Part shown: one piece after another, positions 40,846 to 49,217 of the stretch
Layout: every line of letters starts with the position of its first letter
How positions within the stretch are numbered: the stretch's first letter is position 1
Assembly (NCBI GenBank): GCA_001314705.1
Contig: LJSU01000024.1
Span: forward strand, 186,541 to 250,540
Length of the DNA: 64,000 bases
Source of the DNA: Rhodobacteraceae bacterium HLUCCO07
GTDB lineage: Bacteria > Pseudomonadota > Alphaproteobacteria > Rhodobacterales > Rhodobacteraceae
Direction: 5' to 3'
Position numbers and translations under genes: made by a program
The notes under the pieces: generated by a model
The model's database searches: none
What the model saw: the letters and a program-made list of their open reading frames with translations, nothing else
What the model was told of the DNA's origin: nothing

Positions 40846-40976
40846 ATGCCTGCTCGTTATTTCGACCGTCTGTTGCGGCACTTCTTGAACGTCAAACTAG
40901 CTGATTTTCAAGGGGAAAGCCAACAGCTTTGAATCACGTTTGCGCGCACCAGGGCCAGGCGGCGATTTCCCGCCAC

Positions 40977-41363
40977 TCAAGCCCCTGGCGCATCCCACTG
41001 CGGCATGCGCACAGGCTTGCCCTCAAGCGTCATACAGATCACTGTGACCATGGCCCGGAACAAGAGCTTTTCCCCACGCTTGACCTGCTGGCCCATAACC
41101 ATGCGTACCGGCTTGCGACTCTCCACCCAGGTCTCGACCACCAATTCGTCATCGAGACGCGCCGGAGCAAGATAATCCGCCTCGACCCGGCGCACGGCGT
41201 AAACGATCCCGTCTTCGTTCTTCATCCGGTTCTGATCCAGCCCGACCGCACGCACCCATTCGCTGCGCCCGCGCTCGATATATCGCAGGTAATTGGCGTA
41301 ATAGACGATACCGGCCATGTCGGTATCCTCGTAATAGACCCGGATTGGTAACTTGTAGATCAT
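40977..41363 (-). CDS. ybgC: Acyl-CoA thioesterase YbgC (Tol-Pal associated)
   Basis: 128-aa hotdog thioesterase that hydrolyses short acyl-CoAs and associates with Tol-Pal. The catalytic segment YYEDTDMAGIVYYANYLRYIERGR carries D15, the nucleophile/base position. First gene of the Tol-Pal operon; a 131-base gap separates it from tolQ. Upstream ~170 bases before the next gene hold no recognisable feature. Confidence 0.94.
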   Translation of the reverse strand: MIYKLPIRVYYEDTDMAGIVYYANYLRYIERGRSEWVRAVGLDQNRMKNEDGIVYAVRRVEADYLAPARLDDELVVETWVESRKPVRMVMGQQVKRGEKLLFRAMVTVICMTLEGKPVRMPQWDAPGA

Positions 41364-41533
41364 GCTCGCCCTCTCGCATGGTTGATTGCACGTTAGGTTG
41401 CGCCCGGCACGGCTTCAAGTGCAACCCGCCCCATGCATCTTGCTCGAAATACTTCTGCCAAAGGCATCCGCCCAACTCTTGGACGGCGCCTGGTGGGTGA
41501 GCGCACCGCACAAAGAGGCCGGACCGCGTCGCA

Positions 41534-43777
41534 TCAAGCGAAGTCAACAAATTTCGCAAACGGCATCTCGCGCAGCCGTTGCCCGGTCGCGGCAAAGATC
41601 GCATTGGCCAGCGCAGGTGCGGCCGGCGGCACCGGCGGCTCGCCTATACCCAAAACCCTGTCGCCGTTTTCCAGACCTCGCACCTCGATCTCGGGGCATT
41701 GGTCGATCCGCATCGCCTTGAAGAGATCGAAATTCTCCTGCTCGACCCGGCCGTCGGCAAATGTGATCTCACCCGTCATCGCATGCCCCAGCCCGAACAC
41801 CGCGCCGCCCTTCACCAGCCCATCGAAATTGACAGGATCGACCAAGCGGCCCACCTCGGCGGCGACCCAGACCCTTTCGATCCGCAACCCCGCTTCGGTC
41901 TGGCGAACCTCCACGATCTCCGCACAGGGCACACCAAAGGATGTGACAAGCGCCACGCCCCGACCCACGCCCTCTTCGGGGCGCGGGCCCGACCACGCGG
42001 CCATCTCGCCCACCGCTTCAAGAACCTTGCGCGTGGGCTCATGGAAACAAAGTCGCAATCGCTCTTCCAGCGGGTCCGCGCCAGCGGCATGGATCAATTC
42101 ATCCAGAAATCCCTCGTGAAAGAAACCGTTGATCGACGCGCCGACCGACCGCCATGAACTCACCGGCGCAAGCCGCGGCGCGCGATACCCCGTGACCCGG
42201 CAATCGGGGATCGCATAGGCCTGATCCCACGCCGCCTGCACGATGGTCGAATCCGGCCCCGGCATCGGCAGGCCCTGCCGCTCGCCCATCTGGCTGGCCA
42301 TGATCGACGGCGCGGCGACGTGGTAATCCAGGGCCCGCACCCGCCCGTCCGTGATCGCGCCTTTCATTCGCGCCATCCCGACCGGGCGCAGGAAATCCTG
42401 TCGCGTGTCCTCTTCGCGGCTATAGGTGAGCTTGACCGGACGTCCCCCCGCCTGCATCGCGATCTGCGCCGCACGGATAACCACGTCATCCTCGAGCCGG
42501 TGACCGAAACTCCCGCCCATCATCAGCACATGCACATGCACCTGCTCGGCATCGACCCCGCAGATCTCGGCGACATGCGACTGGGCAAAACGCGGCACCT
42601 GCGTGCCGGTCCAGACATCCACGCGCCCCTCTTGCACCCAAACGGTTGCGTTGACGGGCTCAAGCGGCGCATGCGCCAGATACGGCGCGCGGTATTCCGC
42701 CTCGATCGGGGCATCGCCCAGCGCCGACTCGACATCGCCCTCGTCTCGCTGGCGCGAATCCCGCCGGTCGGACACGAAGCTATCGGCCAGGGCTTGCCAA
42801 TGTTCTGCCTGTTCGCCCGGATGATCCGCCGGCCCCCAGTCACATTCCACCGCCTCGGCCGCGCGAAAGGCACGCCAGGTATTATCGGCCAGAACCGCAA
42901 CCCCGCCGGGGATATCAAAAACCGCTTCGACCCCGCGCATCTCCTCGGCGGCTTGCGCATCATACCCGTTCAACGCCCCGCCCCGCCGCGGGTTGAGCCG
43001 AACCGCCGCATGCACCATGTCAGGCCGTTCCACGTCGATGCCATACTCCTGCGCACCGGTCGATTTCGCCACGATGTCGATGCGCTTCATCGGTTTGCCG
43101 ATATAGCGCCATTCCTCGGGTTCGCGCAGTCGCACCTTTGTCACCGGCTCCAGCCCCGCCGCCACGGGCGCCAGTTCCTCATAGGCCAATTCCCGCCCGT
43201 CAGGCAGGATCACCCGGCCACTCCCGGTATCGAGCGCCGTCACGTTGATCCCCGAAACCTCGGCCGCCGCCGCCTTCAATGTCTCGCGTGCCACGGCCCC
43301 GGCCACGCGCAGCTTTTCCCAGGCATCGGGCACGGTTGTCGATCCGCCGGTGATCTGCATACCGAGGAATTTCATCGGCGCATCCATCACGTCGCGCAAC
43401 GTCTCGGCCATGAACCCTTCGTCGTAATACGCAAATGGCACCGCCTCGGCGCTTAGCGCGGTATTGTAATAGGCTCCGCTTGGCGGGCCTGGATCGACAT
43501 TGACTTTCTCCAGATCGACATCCAATTCTTCCGCGATCAACGCCGCCTGGACATGATACGCCCCTTGTCCCTTGTCACCGCGCGGCGTGATCAGCGTCAC
43601 ACCTTCACCGTTGATCAGCACATAGGGCGTGAGCGCCGCCTCACCCTCGCCCAACCCGTCGAGCAGAGGGTTCTTCGCCGGGCGCTGGTACATGACATAA
43701 CCGAACGCCACACCCCCCAAAACCGCCGCCGACCCGATCAGGAACGTGCGTCGCGCGATTTTTCCGACCTTGCCCAT
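41534..43777 (-). CDS. Molybdopterin-binding subunit of an isoquinoline/aldehyde oxidoreductase (IorB-like)
   Basis: 747 aa xanthine-oxidase-family large subunit. A twin-arginine signal (R9-R10 in ARRTFLIGSAAVLGG) predicts Tat export or membrane anchoring with the folded cofactor. Active-site stretches are GGSFGHRLEDD and the final GIGEPPVPPAAPALANAI, whose Glu is the catalytic base. GGGAGGG abuts an ATG at 43783 but sits six bases from the ATG at 43777, so 43777 is chosen. The partner 2Fe-2S subunit is immediately upstream; no FAD subunit, so electrons likely go to a c-type cytochrome. Substrate unknown. Confidence 0.88.
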   Translation of the reverse strand: MGKVGKIARRTFLIGSAAVLGGVAFGYVMYQRPAKNPLLDGLGEGEAALTPYVLINGEGVTLITPRGDKGQGAYHVQAALIAEELDVDLEKVNVDPGPPSGAYYNTALSAEAVPFAYYDEGFMAETLRDVMDAPMKFLGMQITGGSTTVPDAWEKLRVAGAVARETLKAAAAEVSGINVTALDTGSGRVILPDGRELAYEELAPVAAGLEPVTKVRLREPEEWRYIGKPMKRIDIVAKSTGAQEYGIDVERPDMVHAAVRLNPRRGGALNGYDAQAAEEMRGVEAVFDIPGGVAVLADNTWRAFRAAEAVECDWGPADHPGEQAEHWQALADSFVSDRRDSRQRDEGDVESALGDAPIEAEYRAPYLAHAPLEPVNATVWVQEGRVDVWTGTQVPRFAQSHVAEICGVDAEQVHVHVLMMGGSFGHRLEDDVVIRAAQIAMQAGGRPVKLTYSREEDTRQDFLRPVGMARMKGAITDGRVRALDYHVAAPSIMASQMGERQGLPMPGPDSTIVQAAWDQAYAIPDCRVTGYRAPRLAPVSSWRSVGASINGFFHEGFLDELIHAAGADPLEERLRLCFHEPTRKVLEAVGEMAAWSGPRPEEGVGRGVALVTSFGVPCAEIVEVRQTEAGLRIERVWVAAEVGRLVDPVNFDGLVKGGAVFGLGHAMTGEITFADGRVEQENFDLFKAMRIDQCPEIEVRGLENGDRVLGIGEPPVPPAAPALANAIFAATGQRLREMPFAKFVDFA

Positions 43778-43779
43778 GA

Positions 43780-44241
43780 TCATCCCTCCCTGACCCGCTC
43801 GCCCGCCGACTTCACCGCTTCGCGGATGCGCGGATAGGTGCCACAGCGGCACAGGTTGGACCGCATCGCCTCGTCGATCTCGGTATCGCTCGGGTTTCTG
43901 TTCTCGCTCAGCAAGGATGCCGCCGACATGATCTGCCCCGACTGGCAATAGCCACATTGCGCTACCTGGTGCTCAATCCATGCCGACTGCACCGCCCGCA
44001 ATACAGGCAATTCGTCTGCATCCGCCTCGATCGTCGTGACCTCGCCCCAAACGTCACCTGCAAAAACCTGACAGGATTTGACCGCCTCGCCGTCGATATG
44101 CACCGTGCAGGCCCCGCATTGCGCGATCCCGCAACCGTATTTCACGCCCTTGATCCCCAACTCATCCCTGAGTACCCACAAAAGCGGCATGTCCTCTTCG
44201 ACATCCAGCTCATGAGCCAAGCCATTTACCTCGATCTGCAT
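43780..44241 (-). CDS. 2Fe-2S subunit of the molybdenum hydroxylase (IorA-like)
   Basis: 153 aa. Two [2Fe-2S] clusters: plant-ferredoxin type C37, C42, C45, C57 ([11 protein letters not shown]) and helical type C96, C99, C131, C133 ([18 protein letters not shown]). Passes electrons from the molybdopterin subunit next door. No signal peptide of its own, so it would be carried out with the Tat-exported large subunit. Start at 44241, MQIEVNG, the normal family opening. Confidence 0.93.
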   Translation of the reverse strand: MQIEVNGLAHELDVEEDMPLLWVLRDELGIKGVKYGCGIAQCGACTVHIDGEAVKSCQVFAGDVWGEVTTIEADADELPVLRAVQSAWIEHQVAQCGYCQSGQIMSAASLLSENRNPSDTEIDEAMRSNLCRCGTYPRIREAVKSAGERVREG

Positions 44242-44416
44242 TACCGCCTCCTGATCTGCGTTCGCTATCAATGTAGCCCCGATTAACGACAATTAAACTC
44301 ACAGACCGGGAGAACATGCACCGGACTTCATGAGCCCAAGCATATTGGAATGACGCATTTACCGCGGAAACCGGCTTGCACAGGGTAACATGCAGGACTA
44401 TCTAGATAAGTGAGCA

Positions 44417-44490
44417 GCGGGTATGGTGTAGTGGTAGCGCGCCGGCTTCCCAAGCCTGAAGTGCGGGTTCGATTCCCGCTACCCGCTCCA
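44417..44490 (+). tRNA. tRNA-Gly (anticodon CCC)
   Basis: 74 bases including an encoded CCA. Acceptor GCGGGTA pairs with TACCCGC, the anticodon arm closes on loop TTCCCAA (CCC, Gly), and the T-arm is GCGGG-TTCGATT-CCCGC. It marks the left edge of the arsenic-type accessory block. Confidence 0.96.
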
Positions 44491-44818
44491 GACACTCATT
44501 CATTGACTGAAAAGCTTCGACAAGCATTTCTTCGTCCGCCCTGTCTGGCGCATCGAAATCAGCCCGTTTCGCAGGATCGAAGCTCAGTCTTTCAGCCAGC
44601 TCCGTTCACTTCAAACCAACACCGGTGCGATCCCGTTTTGACCTTCATCAGCAGGTGAGTTTCGTTTTCAAGCTTATGTGCAAGTCCAGAAGGGACGAGC
44701 CAAATCGTTTCGCACTTAAACGAAAACACCCGAAACAAAGCGCACGTTCGACCGAAGGGAGAGGCAGCGTACTTCGGCGCCGCTTTTACCTGAAACACAA
44801 GCGGGCATGTAGCGCGCG
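44491..44818. other. Gene-free region after tRNA-Gly
   Basis: About 330 bases of lower GC than the flanks, between tRNA-Gly and the metallo-hydrolase stop. One short minus-strand frame (44592-44828) has no ribosome-binding site and overlaps the neighbouring stop. No terminator, RNA or att duplication recognised. Confidence 0.45.
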
Positions 44819-45730
44819 TTATTCCCATTCCATCTCCTCATAGGCGGCCTGCGCGTTGCGACCTGCGAGGCTCTCGAACTGCTCGAGGTCGGACCATGCC
44901 GACTGGTCGATCTCCGGCGCCTCCATGATGCTGCCGCCCGCGTCCATCAACGTGCCGATCTCGGTGCGCAGGTTGACGAGATAGTCATGGGTTTCGCGCC
45001 TCGCCGTGGCCAGATCGGTGGCCCGCCCATGACCTGGGACGACATGCGCCGGTTCGAACGTGGCCATTTCTTCAAAGACGGCAACCCAGCTGCGGGTGTT
45101 GCGTGCCGGCCCGTTGCCGAGCAAACGATCCACGTAAACGATATCGCCGGTGAACATCACGTCGCGTTCCTCCAGCCAGACAAAACTGTCGCCGAGGGTG
45201 TGGGCCTGACCGCGATGCATGATCTCGAAGGTCATCCCACCTAAGTCCAGCCTGTGATCGGTCTCGAATGTCACGTCGGCAAAGCTGGGCTCGGTCCCGT
45301 CCAGCCCCTCTCCTAGGAACTGCGCCAGTGCGCTCATCTGTTCTGAGGCGCGATCATGCTGATCCGCGGCGGCCGCCTCCGAGGCGATCACGGTGGCGCC
45401 TTGTGCCTGCCAGTATCCATTGCCGAGCCAGCGATGATCCTGCCCCCCGGTGTTGATCACATAAACCACGGGCTTTTCGGTAACGCCGCGCACCACCTCA
45501 TGCAACATTCCCGCACCATGCCATGAGCCGCCCGGATCAATCAGCACTGCCCCCTCGGCCGTCACCACAAGGCCGAAGGTCGCATTATTGCCAAGATTAT
45601 CCGAACTGCGCTGCTCTGTCTCGCCAACGATTGCCCAGACATTTTCTGTGACCGGCTGGACTTCAAGAACGTCGCCAGAAACCAGACTGGGAACGGCCAA
45701 GAGCGTGGCGGTCAAGAGGCCCCTGATCAT
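44819..45730 (-). CDS. Metallo-beta-lactamase-fold protein lacking the canonical first metal motif, exported
   Basis: 303 aa, signal peptide (MIRGLLTATLLAVPSLVSG). Fold-typical segments are present (AVLIDPGG; MFTGDIVYVDRLLGN; VPGHGRATD), but the usual H-x-H-x-D-H is replaced by T94-G-G-Q-D98-H99. This resembles the SoxH/quinoprotein-relay branch of the superfamily. Start at 45730 overlaps the small thioredoxin-like gene (ATGA); an in-frame ATG 12 bases upstream is inside that gene. Last gene of the minus-strand operon led by ArsR. Activity uncertain. Confidence 0.78.
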   Translation of the reverse strand: MIRGLLTATLLAVPSLVSGDVLEVQPVTENVWAIVGETEQRSSDNLGNNATFGLVVTAEGAVLIDPGGSWHGAGMLHEVVRGVTEKPVVYVINTGGQDHRWLGNGYWQAQGATVIASEAAAADQHDRASEQMSALAQFLGEGLDGTEPSFADVTFETDHRLDLGGMTFEIMHRGQAHTLGDSFVWLEERDVMFTGDIVYVDRLLGNGPARNTRSWVAVFEEMATFEPAHVVPGHGRATDLATARRETHDYLVNLRTEIGTLMDAGGSIMEAPEIDQSAWSDLEQFESLAGRNAQAAYEEMEWE

Positions 45731-45963
45731 GCACCGATCCACGCCTCGACCGCGCCCGCATCCGGCAGACCGCCCGCATGCACAAGCTTGCCATCGACGG
45801 AAACGCCCGGTGTCGACATGACACCCGCCATCGCGATCGACCTCGCATCAGTCACTTTTTCGATCTCCACATCGACCCCCAGTTTGTCTGCAGTTTCCTT
45901 GACCATCTTCGCGGCCGTTTCACAGCGCTGGCAACCGGGTCCATAGACCTTGACGTTTTTCAT
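45727..45963 (-). CDS. Small thioredoxin-like (redox-active disulfide) protein
   Basis: 78 aa. C11-Q-R-C14 in the YGPGCQRCET active site and the cis-Pro TPGVSVDG, the pattern of the 'redox-active disulfide protein 2' family, which regularly follows DUF318 permeases as here. Cytosolic. Possibly reduces the permease cysteines or its substrate; this is inference from gene pairing. Confidence 0.88.
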   Translation of the reverse strand: MKNVKVYGPGCQRCETAAKMVKETADKLGVDVEIEKVTDARSIAMAGVMSTPGVSVDGKLVHAGGLPDAGAVEAWIGA

Positions 45964-45975
45964 GTGCGTGTCCTT

Positions 45976-47032
45976 TCAAAGGATGAAGTTGAAGAGAAAG
46001 CCGGTGGCGAGAAACCCTGCCGATACGACCGCGATGAAGATCGCGATCAAGCGATACGTCAGCACCTGCTTGAGAATGATCATTTCGGGTAGACTGAACG
46101 CGATCACCGACATCATGAAGGCCAGCGTCGTGCCGAGTGCCGCCCCCTTTCCCAGAAGCGCCTCCACGATCGGGATGACCCCAGCCGCGTTGGTGTACAT
46201 CGGCACGCCCACCACCACTGCTGCCGGAACCGACCACCAAGCCTCGCCGCACATGATCCGCAGCATCATCGCCTCGGGCACATAGCCATGAATCAACGCA
46301 CCGATGGAGATACCGACGACGACCCAGATCCAGACTTTGCCGACAATCTCGCGCACCTGCTCCAAGCCGATTCTCAGGCGTTCGGCAAAGGTGAGGCGCT
46401 CCTCGGGCAGGTCACCCACGGGGCCTGCATTCAACTTACGCACCCAGTCCTGCAAGTAGCGCTCCAGCCCCAACTTGCCCAGCACGAAGCCCGCGACCGT
46501 GGCAATGGTGAAGCCGAAGACAAGGTAGATCGTGGCGATCTTCCATCCCACGACGCCATAAAGCAGGCCCAGCCCCAGTGGTCCCACCATCGGACCCGCG
46601 ATCAGGAAGGAAAACGTCACCCCGAGCGGGATGCCCGCCGAGACTAAGCCAATGAACAATGGCACTGACGAGCAGGAGCAGAACGGCGTTAGCACGCCGA
46701 GCGCAGCCGCCAGCGGATAGCCAGCGATCTCGCGCTTGCCGGCCAGGATCGCCCGGGTCTTCTCGGGACTGAACCAGCTGCGCAGCACGCCGGTCACAAA
46801 GACGATCGCAGCGAGCAACAGCAGAACCTTTGGCACGTAAGTAAATGAAAAAGGCGATCGCCTCACCCGTGTGACTATGGCGGTCAACCGGGAATAATGA
46901 AGTCGCCCATTCCGAAAACGGGATCAACATTGAATAAAGCGCATACCAGAGCAGAGCGGCCACAGGCAGCACCGCATACCAGAACACGTCCGACACGCCG
47001 CGCGGCGTGGTGTCTTGTGTCTCAGAGCTCAC
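45976..47032 (-). pseudogene. DUF318/ArsP-type permease, frameshifted
   Basis: Two frames together make one ~350-aa permease: the N-terminal frame from a GTG at 47032 (MSSETQDTTPRG to HTGEAIAFFIY) and the rest (VPKVLLLLAAIV to LATGFLFNFIL). They meet at a tandem GTAA-GTAA (46837-46844 on the plus strand); removing one copy restores FFIYVPKV and a total of 351 codons. The conserved TPFCSCSSVPLF cysteine pair is intact. Family members export organoarsenicals or related metalloids. The GTG overlaps the arsR stop. Either an inactivating 4-bp duplication or a sequencing error; the TTG-initiated downstream frame alone is unlikely to be functional. Confidence 0.85.
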
Positions 47033-47319
47033 GCGAATTGCATTTCGTCAGCATGTTCAACAGCCAGAACCGCCTGAACCACGGCTCGGTATTCCGGGGC
47101 CAGGGCCGGGTTGCTGCGATAGCGAACCCATTGCGCGTCCCGCCGCCCGATCACGAGGCCCGCCTCCTTTAGTACCTTCATGTGCCGCGACATCCGGCTC
47201 TGGCTGACCTCCAGTCGCTCCATCAATTCGCAGACGCAATGCTCCTCCCCATCGCCGAGGATTTGTATCGCTTGCAGTCGCGTCCGCTCTGCAAGTGCCG
47301 ATAGAATCGTGAGAATCAT
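47029..47319 (-). CDS. arsR: ArsR/SmtB family regulator with Cys-Val-Cys motif
   Basis: 96 aa from the ATG at 47319, which has a GTGGAG ribosome-binding site. Winged helix with recognition helix VSQSRMSRHMKVLKEAG. C28-V-C30 at the start of the DNA-binding helix is the As(III)/Sb(III)-sensing motif of classic ArsR proteins. Heads the operon with the permease, thioredoxin-like and metallo-hydrolase genes and should repress it until metalloid binds. The palindrome at 47344-47353 is a candidate operator. Confidence 0.88.
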   Translation of the reverse strand: MILTILSALAERTRLQAIQILGDGEEHCVCELMERLEVSQSRMSRHMKVLKEAGLVIGRRDAQWVRYRSNPALAPEYRAVVQAVLAVEHADEMQFA

Positions 47320-47343
47320 CGCGTGCTCCACTTCATATTTCCT

Positions 47344-47353
47344 TATGCGCATA
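47344..47353. promoter_or_regulatory. Palindrome, candidate ArsR operator
   Basis: Perfect 10-bp palindrome TATGCGCATA, 25 bases upstream of the arsR start codon, between it and the FNR box. Confidence 0.4.
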
Positions 47354-47370
47354 CGCGGCTATGCAACTCC

Positions 47371-47384
47371 TTGATCCGCATCAA
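47371..47384. promoter_or_regulatory. FNR/FnrL-type box
   Basis: TTGAT-CCGC-ATCAA, an exact match to the FNR consensus, within the larger inverted repeat CTTGAT/ATCAAG. It lies 52 bases upstream of the minus-strand arsR and ~190 bases upstream of the plus-strand arsR gene, suggesting control by oxygen or a related CRP/FNR regulator. Confidence 0.6.
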
Positions 47385-47575
47385 GTTGAAATTCACCTCA
47401 ACCGAAGTCCAGCCGGTCGCAAATCATCGAGGGCCGGTTTTTCTAGGGCATCAGGTTTTGCAAAATGACCATACGACAAAAAGTGCAGATCAAACCGCGG
47501 GCGGAGCCTTGACTTCGATCTCTACATCGTTGATTTGCGATACATGAATCGCCGTTCGACGAAACTGGAAGCGTT

Positions 47576-47974
47576 ATGCCCGGATCGCAATCAATTGACC
47601 ATGCAACGCCCGCGCGTGCCGAGATTGACCGGATCGCCACCATCGCCAAGGCGCTGGCCCATCCAGCGCGGCTGAAGATCGTTGATTTCCTGCTCTCGCG
47701 CGAGGGTTGTATCGCGGGGGATATCGTGAACGAGGTCGGCCTCGCACAATCCACGGTGTCCGAACACCTTCGCATTCTAAAGGCGACGGGCCTCATCAAC
47801 GGCACGATCGAACATCCAAGGATCTGTTATTCCCTCAACGCTGACGCGCTGCAACCGCTGCGGGCGCTGCTTGACCAAATCACAGAACGATCGCCCCCGG
47901 TGGAAGCGGCCTGCATCGTACCTGACAACACAACCTCAACCGCCAGTTTGCAGGTGCCTGCAGCAAAGGAATGA
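47576..47974 (+). CDS. arsR: ArsR family regulator (second), upstream of ACR3
   Basis: 132 aa. Winged helix with VGLAQSTVSEHLRILKATG. Cysteines C45 (GCIAGDIV), C84 (RICYSLN) and C113 are placed as in the ArsR type that accompanies ACR3 pumps in alphaproteobacteria rather than in the Cys-Val-Cys type, so the two ArsR proteins here are different subfamilies. It ends six bases before the ACR3 gene and surely regulates it. The region before it has a TTGACT -35 candidate at 47509. Confidence 0.88.
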   Translation: MPGSQSIDHATPARAEIDRIATIAKALAHPARLKIVDFLLSREGCIAGDIVNEVGLAQSTVSEHLRILKATGLINGTIEHPRICYSLNADALQPLRALLDQITERSPPVEAACIVPDNTTSTASLQVPAAKE

Positions 47975-47980
47975 GCCAGC

Positions 47981-49057
47981 ATGTCCACGTTTGAACGTTT
48001 TCTTTCTGTCTGGGTAGCCTTGGCCATCGTCGCGGGGTTAGCCCTTGGCCAGGTCGCGCCGGGGATCGTAAACATTCTGGCCAGCCTCGAATACGGCTCG
48101 GTCAATTTCGTCGTGGCGGTCCTGATCTGGTTCATGGTCTTCCCGATGATGGTCGGGGTCGATTTCTCCAGCCTCGCGCGCATCCATGAACGGCCCAAGG
48201 GCCTCGTTATCACCTTGGTCGTGAACTGGCTGATCAAACCCTTCACGATGGCGGCGCTGGGTTTGCTGTTCTTCGAGGAGATCTTCGCGCCGTTCATCGA
48301 ACCGGACACTGCGGGTCAGTATATCGCGGGCATGATACTGCTGGGGGCCGCTCCTTGCACAGCGATGGTCTTCGTGTGGTCACACCTGACCCGGGGCGAC
48401 CCAAATTATACGCTGGTGCAAGTGTCGCTCAATGATGTCATCATGATCTTCGCATTCGCACCGCTTGTGGCGCTACTGCTCGGGGTAACCGACATCACCG
48501 TGCCATGGGCGACACTGATCCTGTCCGTGGTTCTCTATGTCGTCATTCCGCTGAGCGCCGGAATCGTCACCCGGATGCGGCTGACACGTGGTGCACACAA
48601 TGATGCAGAGGCTGCGGCCACAGTCGAACGCTTTACCGGGCAGATCAAGCCGCTCTCGGTCATCGGCCTGTTGGCGACGGTAGTGCTGCTCTTCGGCTTT
48701 CAGGGCGAGGTGATCCTGAACCAGCCGCTGGTGATCGTGATGATCGCGATCCCCCTCCTGATTCAGTCCTACGGCATTTTCGCGATTGCTTATTGGGCAG
48801 CCAAGGCATGGCGCGTACCACACAAGGTCGCTGCGCCCTGCGCGATGATCGGTACGTCCAACTTCTTCGAACTCGCGGTCGCAGTGGCGATCGGGCTTTT
48901 CGGCCTCACTTCCATCGCCGCGCTTGTGACGGTCGTCGGTGTGCTTGTCGAGGTGCCGGTGATGCTTTCGCTTGTCTGGTTCGCAAACCGCACCCGGCAC
49001 TGGTTTCCAACCGAGGAAACACCCGTACGCGGCCGCCGGACGACCAAACAGACGTGA
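47981..49057 (+). CDS. acr3: ACR3 family arsenite efflux transporter
   Basis: 358 aa, about ten transmembrane helices. Exports arsenite across the inner membrane using the proton gradient. C126 in [17 protein letters not shown] is the conserved arsenite-contact cysteine of ACR3, and the segments [17 protein letters not shown] and [22 protein letters not shown] are family hallmarks. No arsenate reductase (arsC) or arsH follows, so the strain would need a reductase elsewhere to handle arsenate. Confidence 0.94.
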   Translation: MSTFERFLSVWVALAIVAGLALGQVAPGIVNILASLEYGSVNFVVAVLIWFMVFPMMVGVDFSSLARIHERPKGLVITLVVNWLIKPFTMAALGLLFFEEIFAPFIEPDTAGQYIAGMILLGAAPCTAMVFVWSHLTRGDPNYTLVQVSLNDVIMIFAFAPLVALLLGVTDITVPWATLILSVVLYVVIPLSAGIVTRMRLTRGAHNDAEAAATVERFTGQIKPLSVIGLLATVVLLFGFQGEVILNQPLVIVMIAIPLLIQSYGIFAIAYWAAKAWRVPHKVAAPCAMIGTSNFFELAVAVAIGLFGLTSIAALVTVVGVLVEVPVMLSLVWFANRTRHWFPTEETPVRGRRTTKQT

Positions 49058-49217
49058 TCGTTCGCCCCACGCGGGGGGGGGCCGACCCGCTCCTGCCCGG
49101 CGGCCACGCCGCACCGCCTGAACTCCGCCGCAATTCGTCTACAATTGGCCTAAACCTGCGCCAATTGTTGCCGCAGCCGCATTGTATCCGTCCGGGAAAC
49201 AGCAGGATGCGCGTGAA

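Noticed and set aside
44283-44296. TTAA-CGACAA-TTAA as a CtrA site upstream of the 2Fe-2S gene
   Set aside because: Spacing is six, not the seven bases of the CtrA consensus.
44592-44828. 78-residue minus-strand open frame after tRNA-Gly
   Set aside because: No ribosome-binding site, overlaps the neighbouring gene end, no recognisable family.
45976-46887. Downstream permease frame as an independent TTG-initiated gene
   Set aside because: The first ~60 residues and first helix would be missing; the frameshift explanation restores family length exactly.
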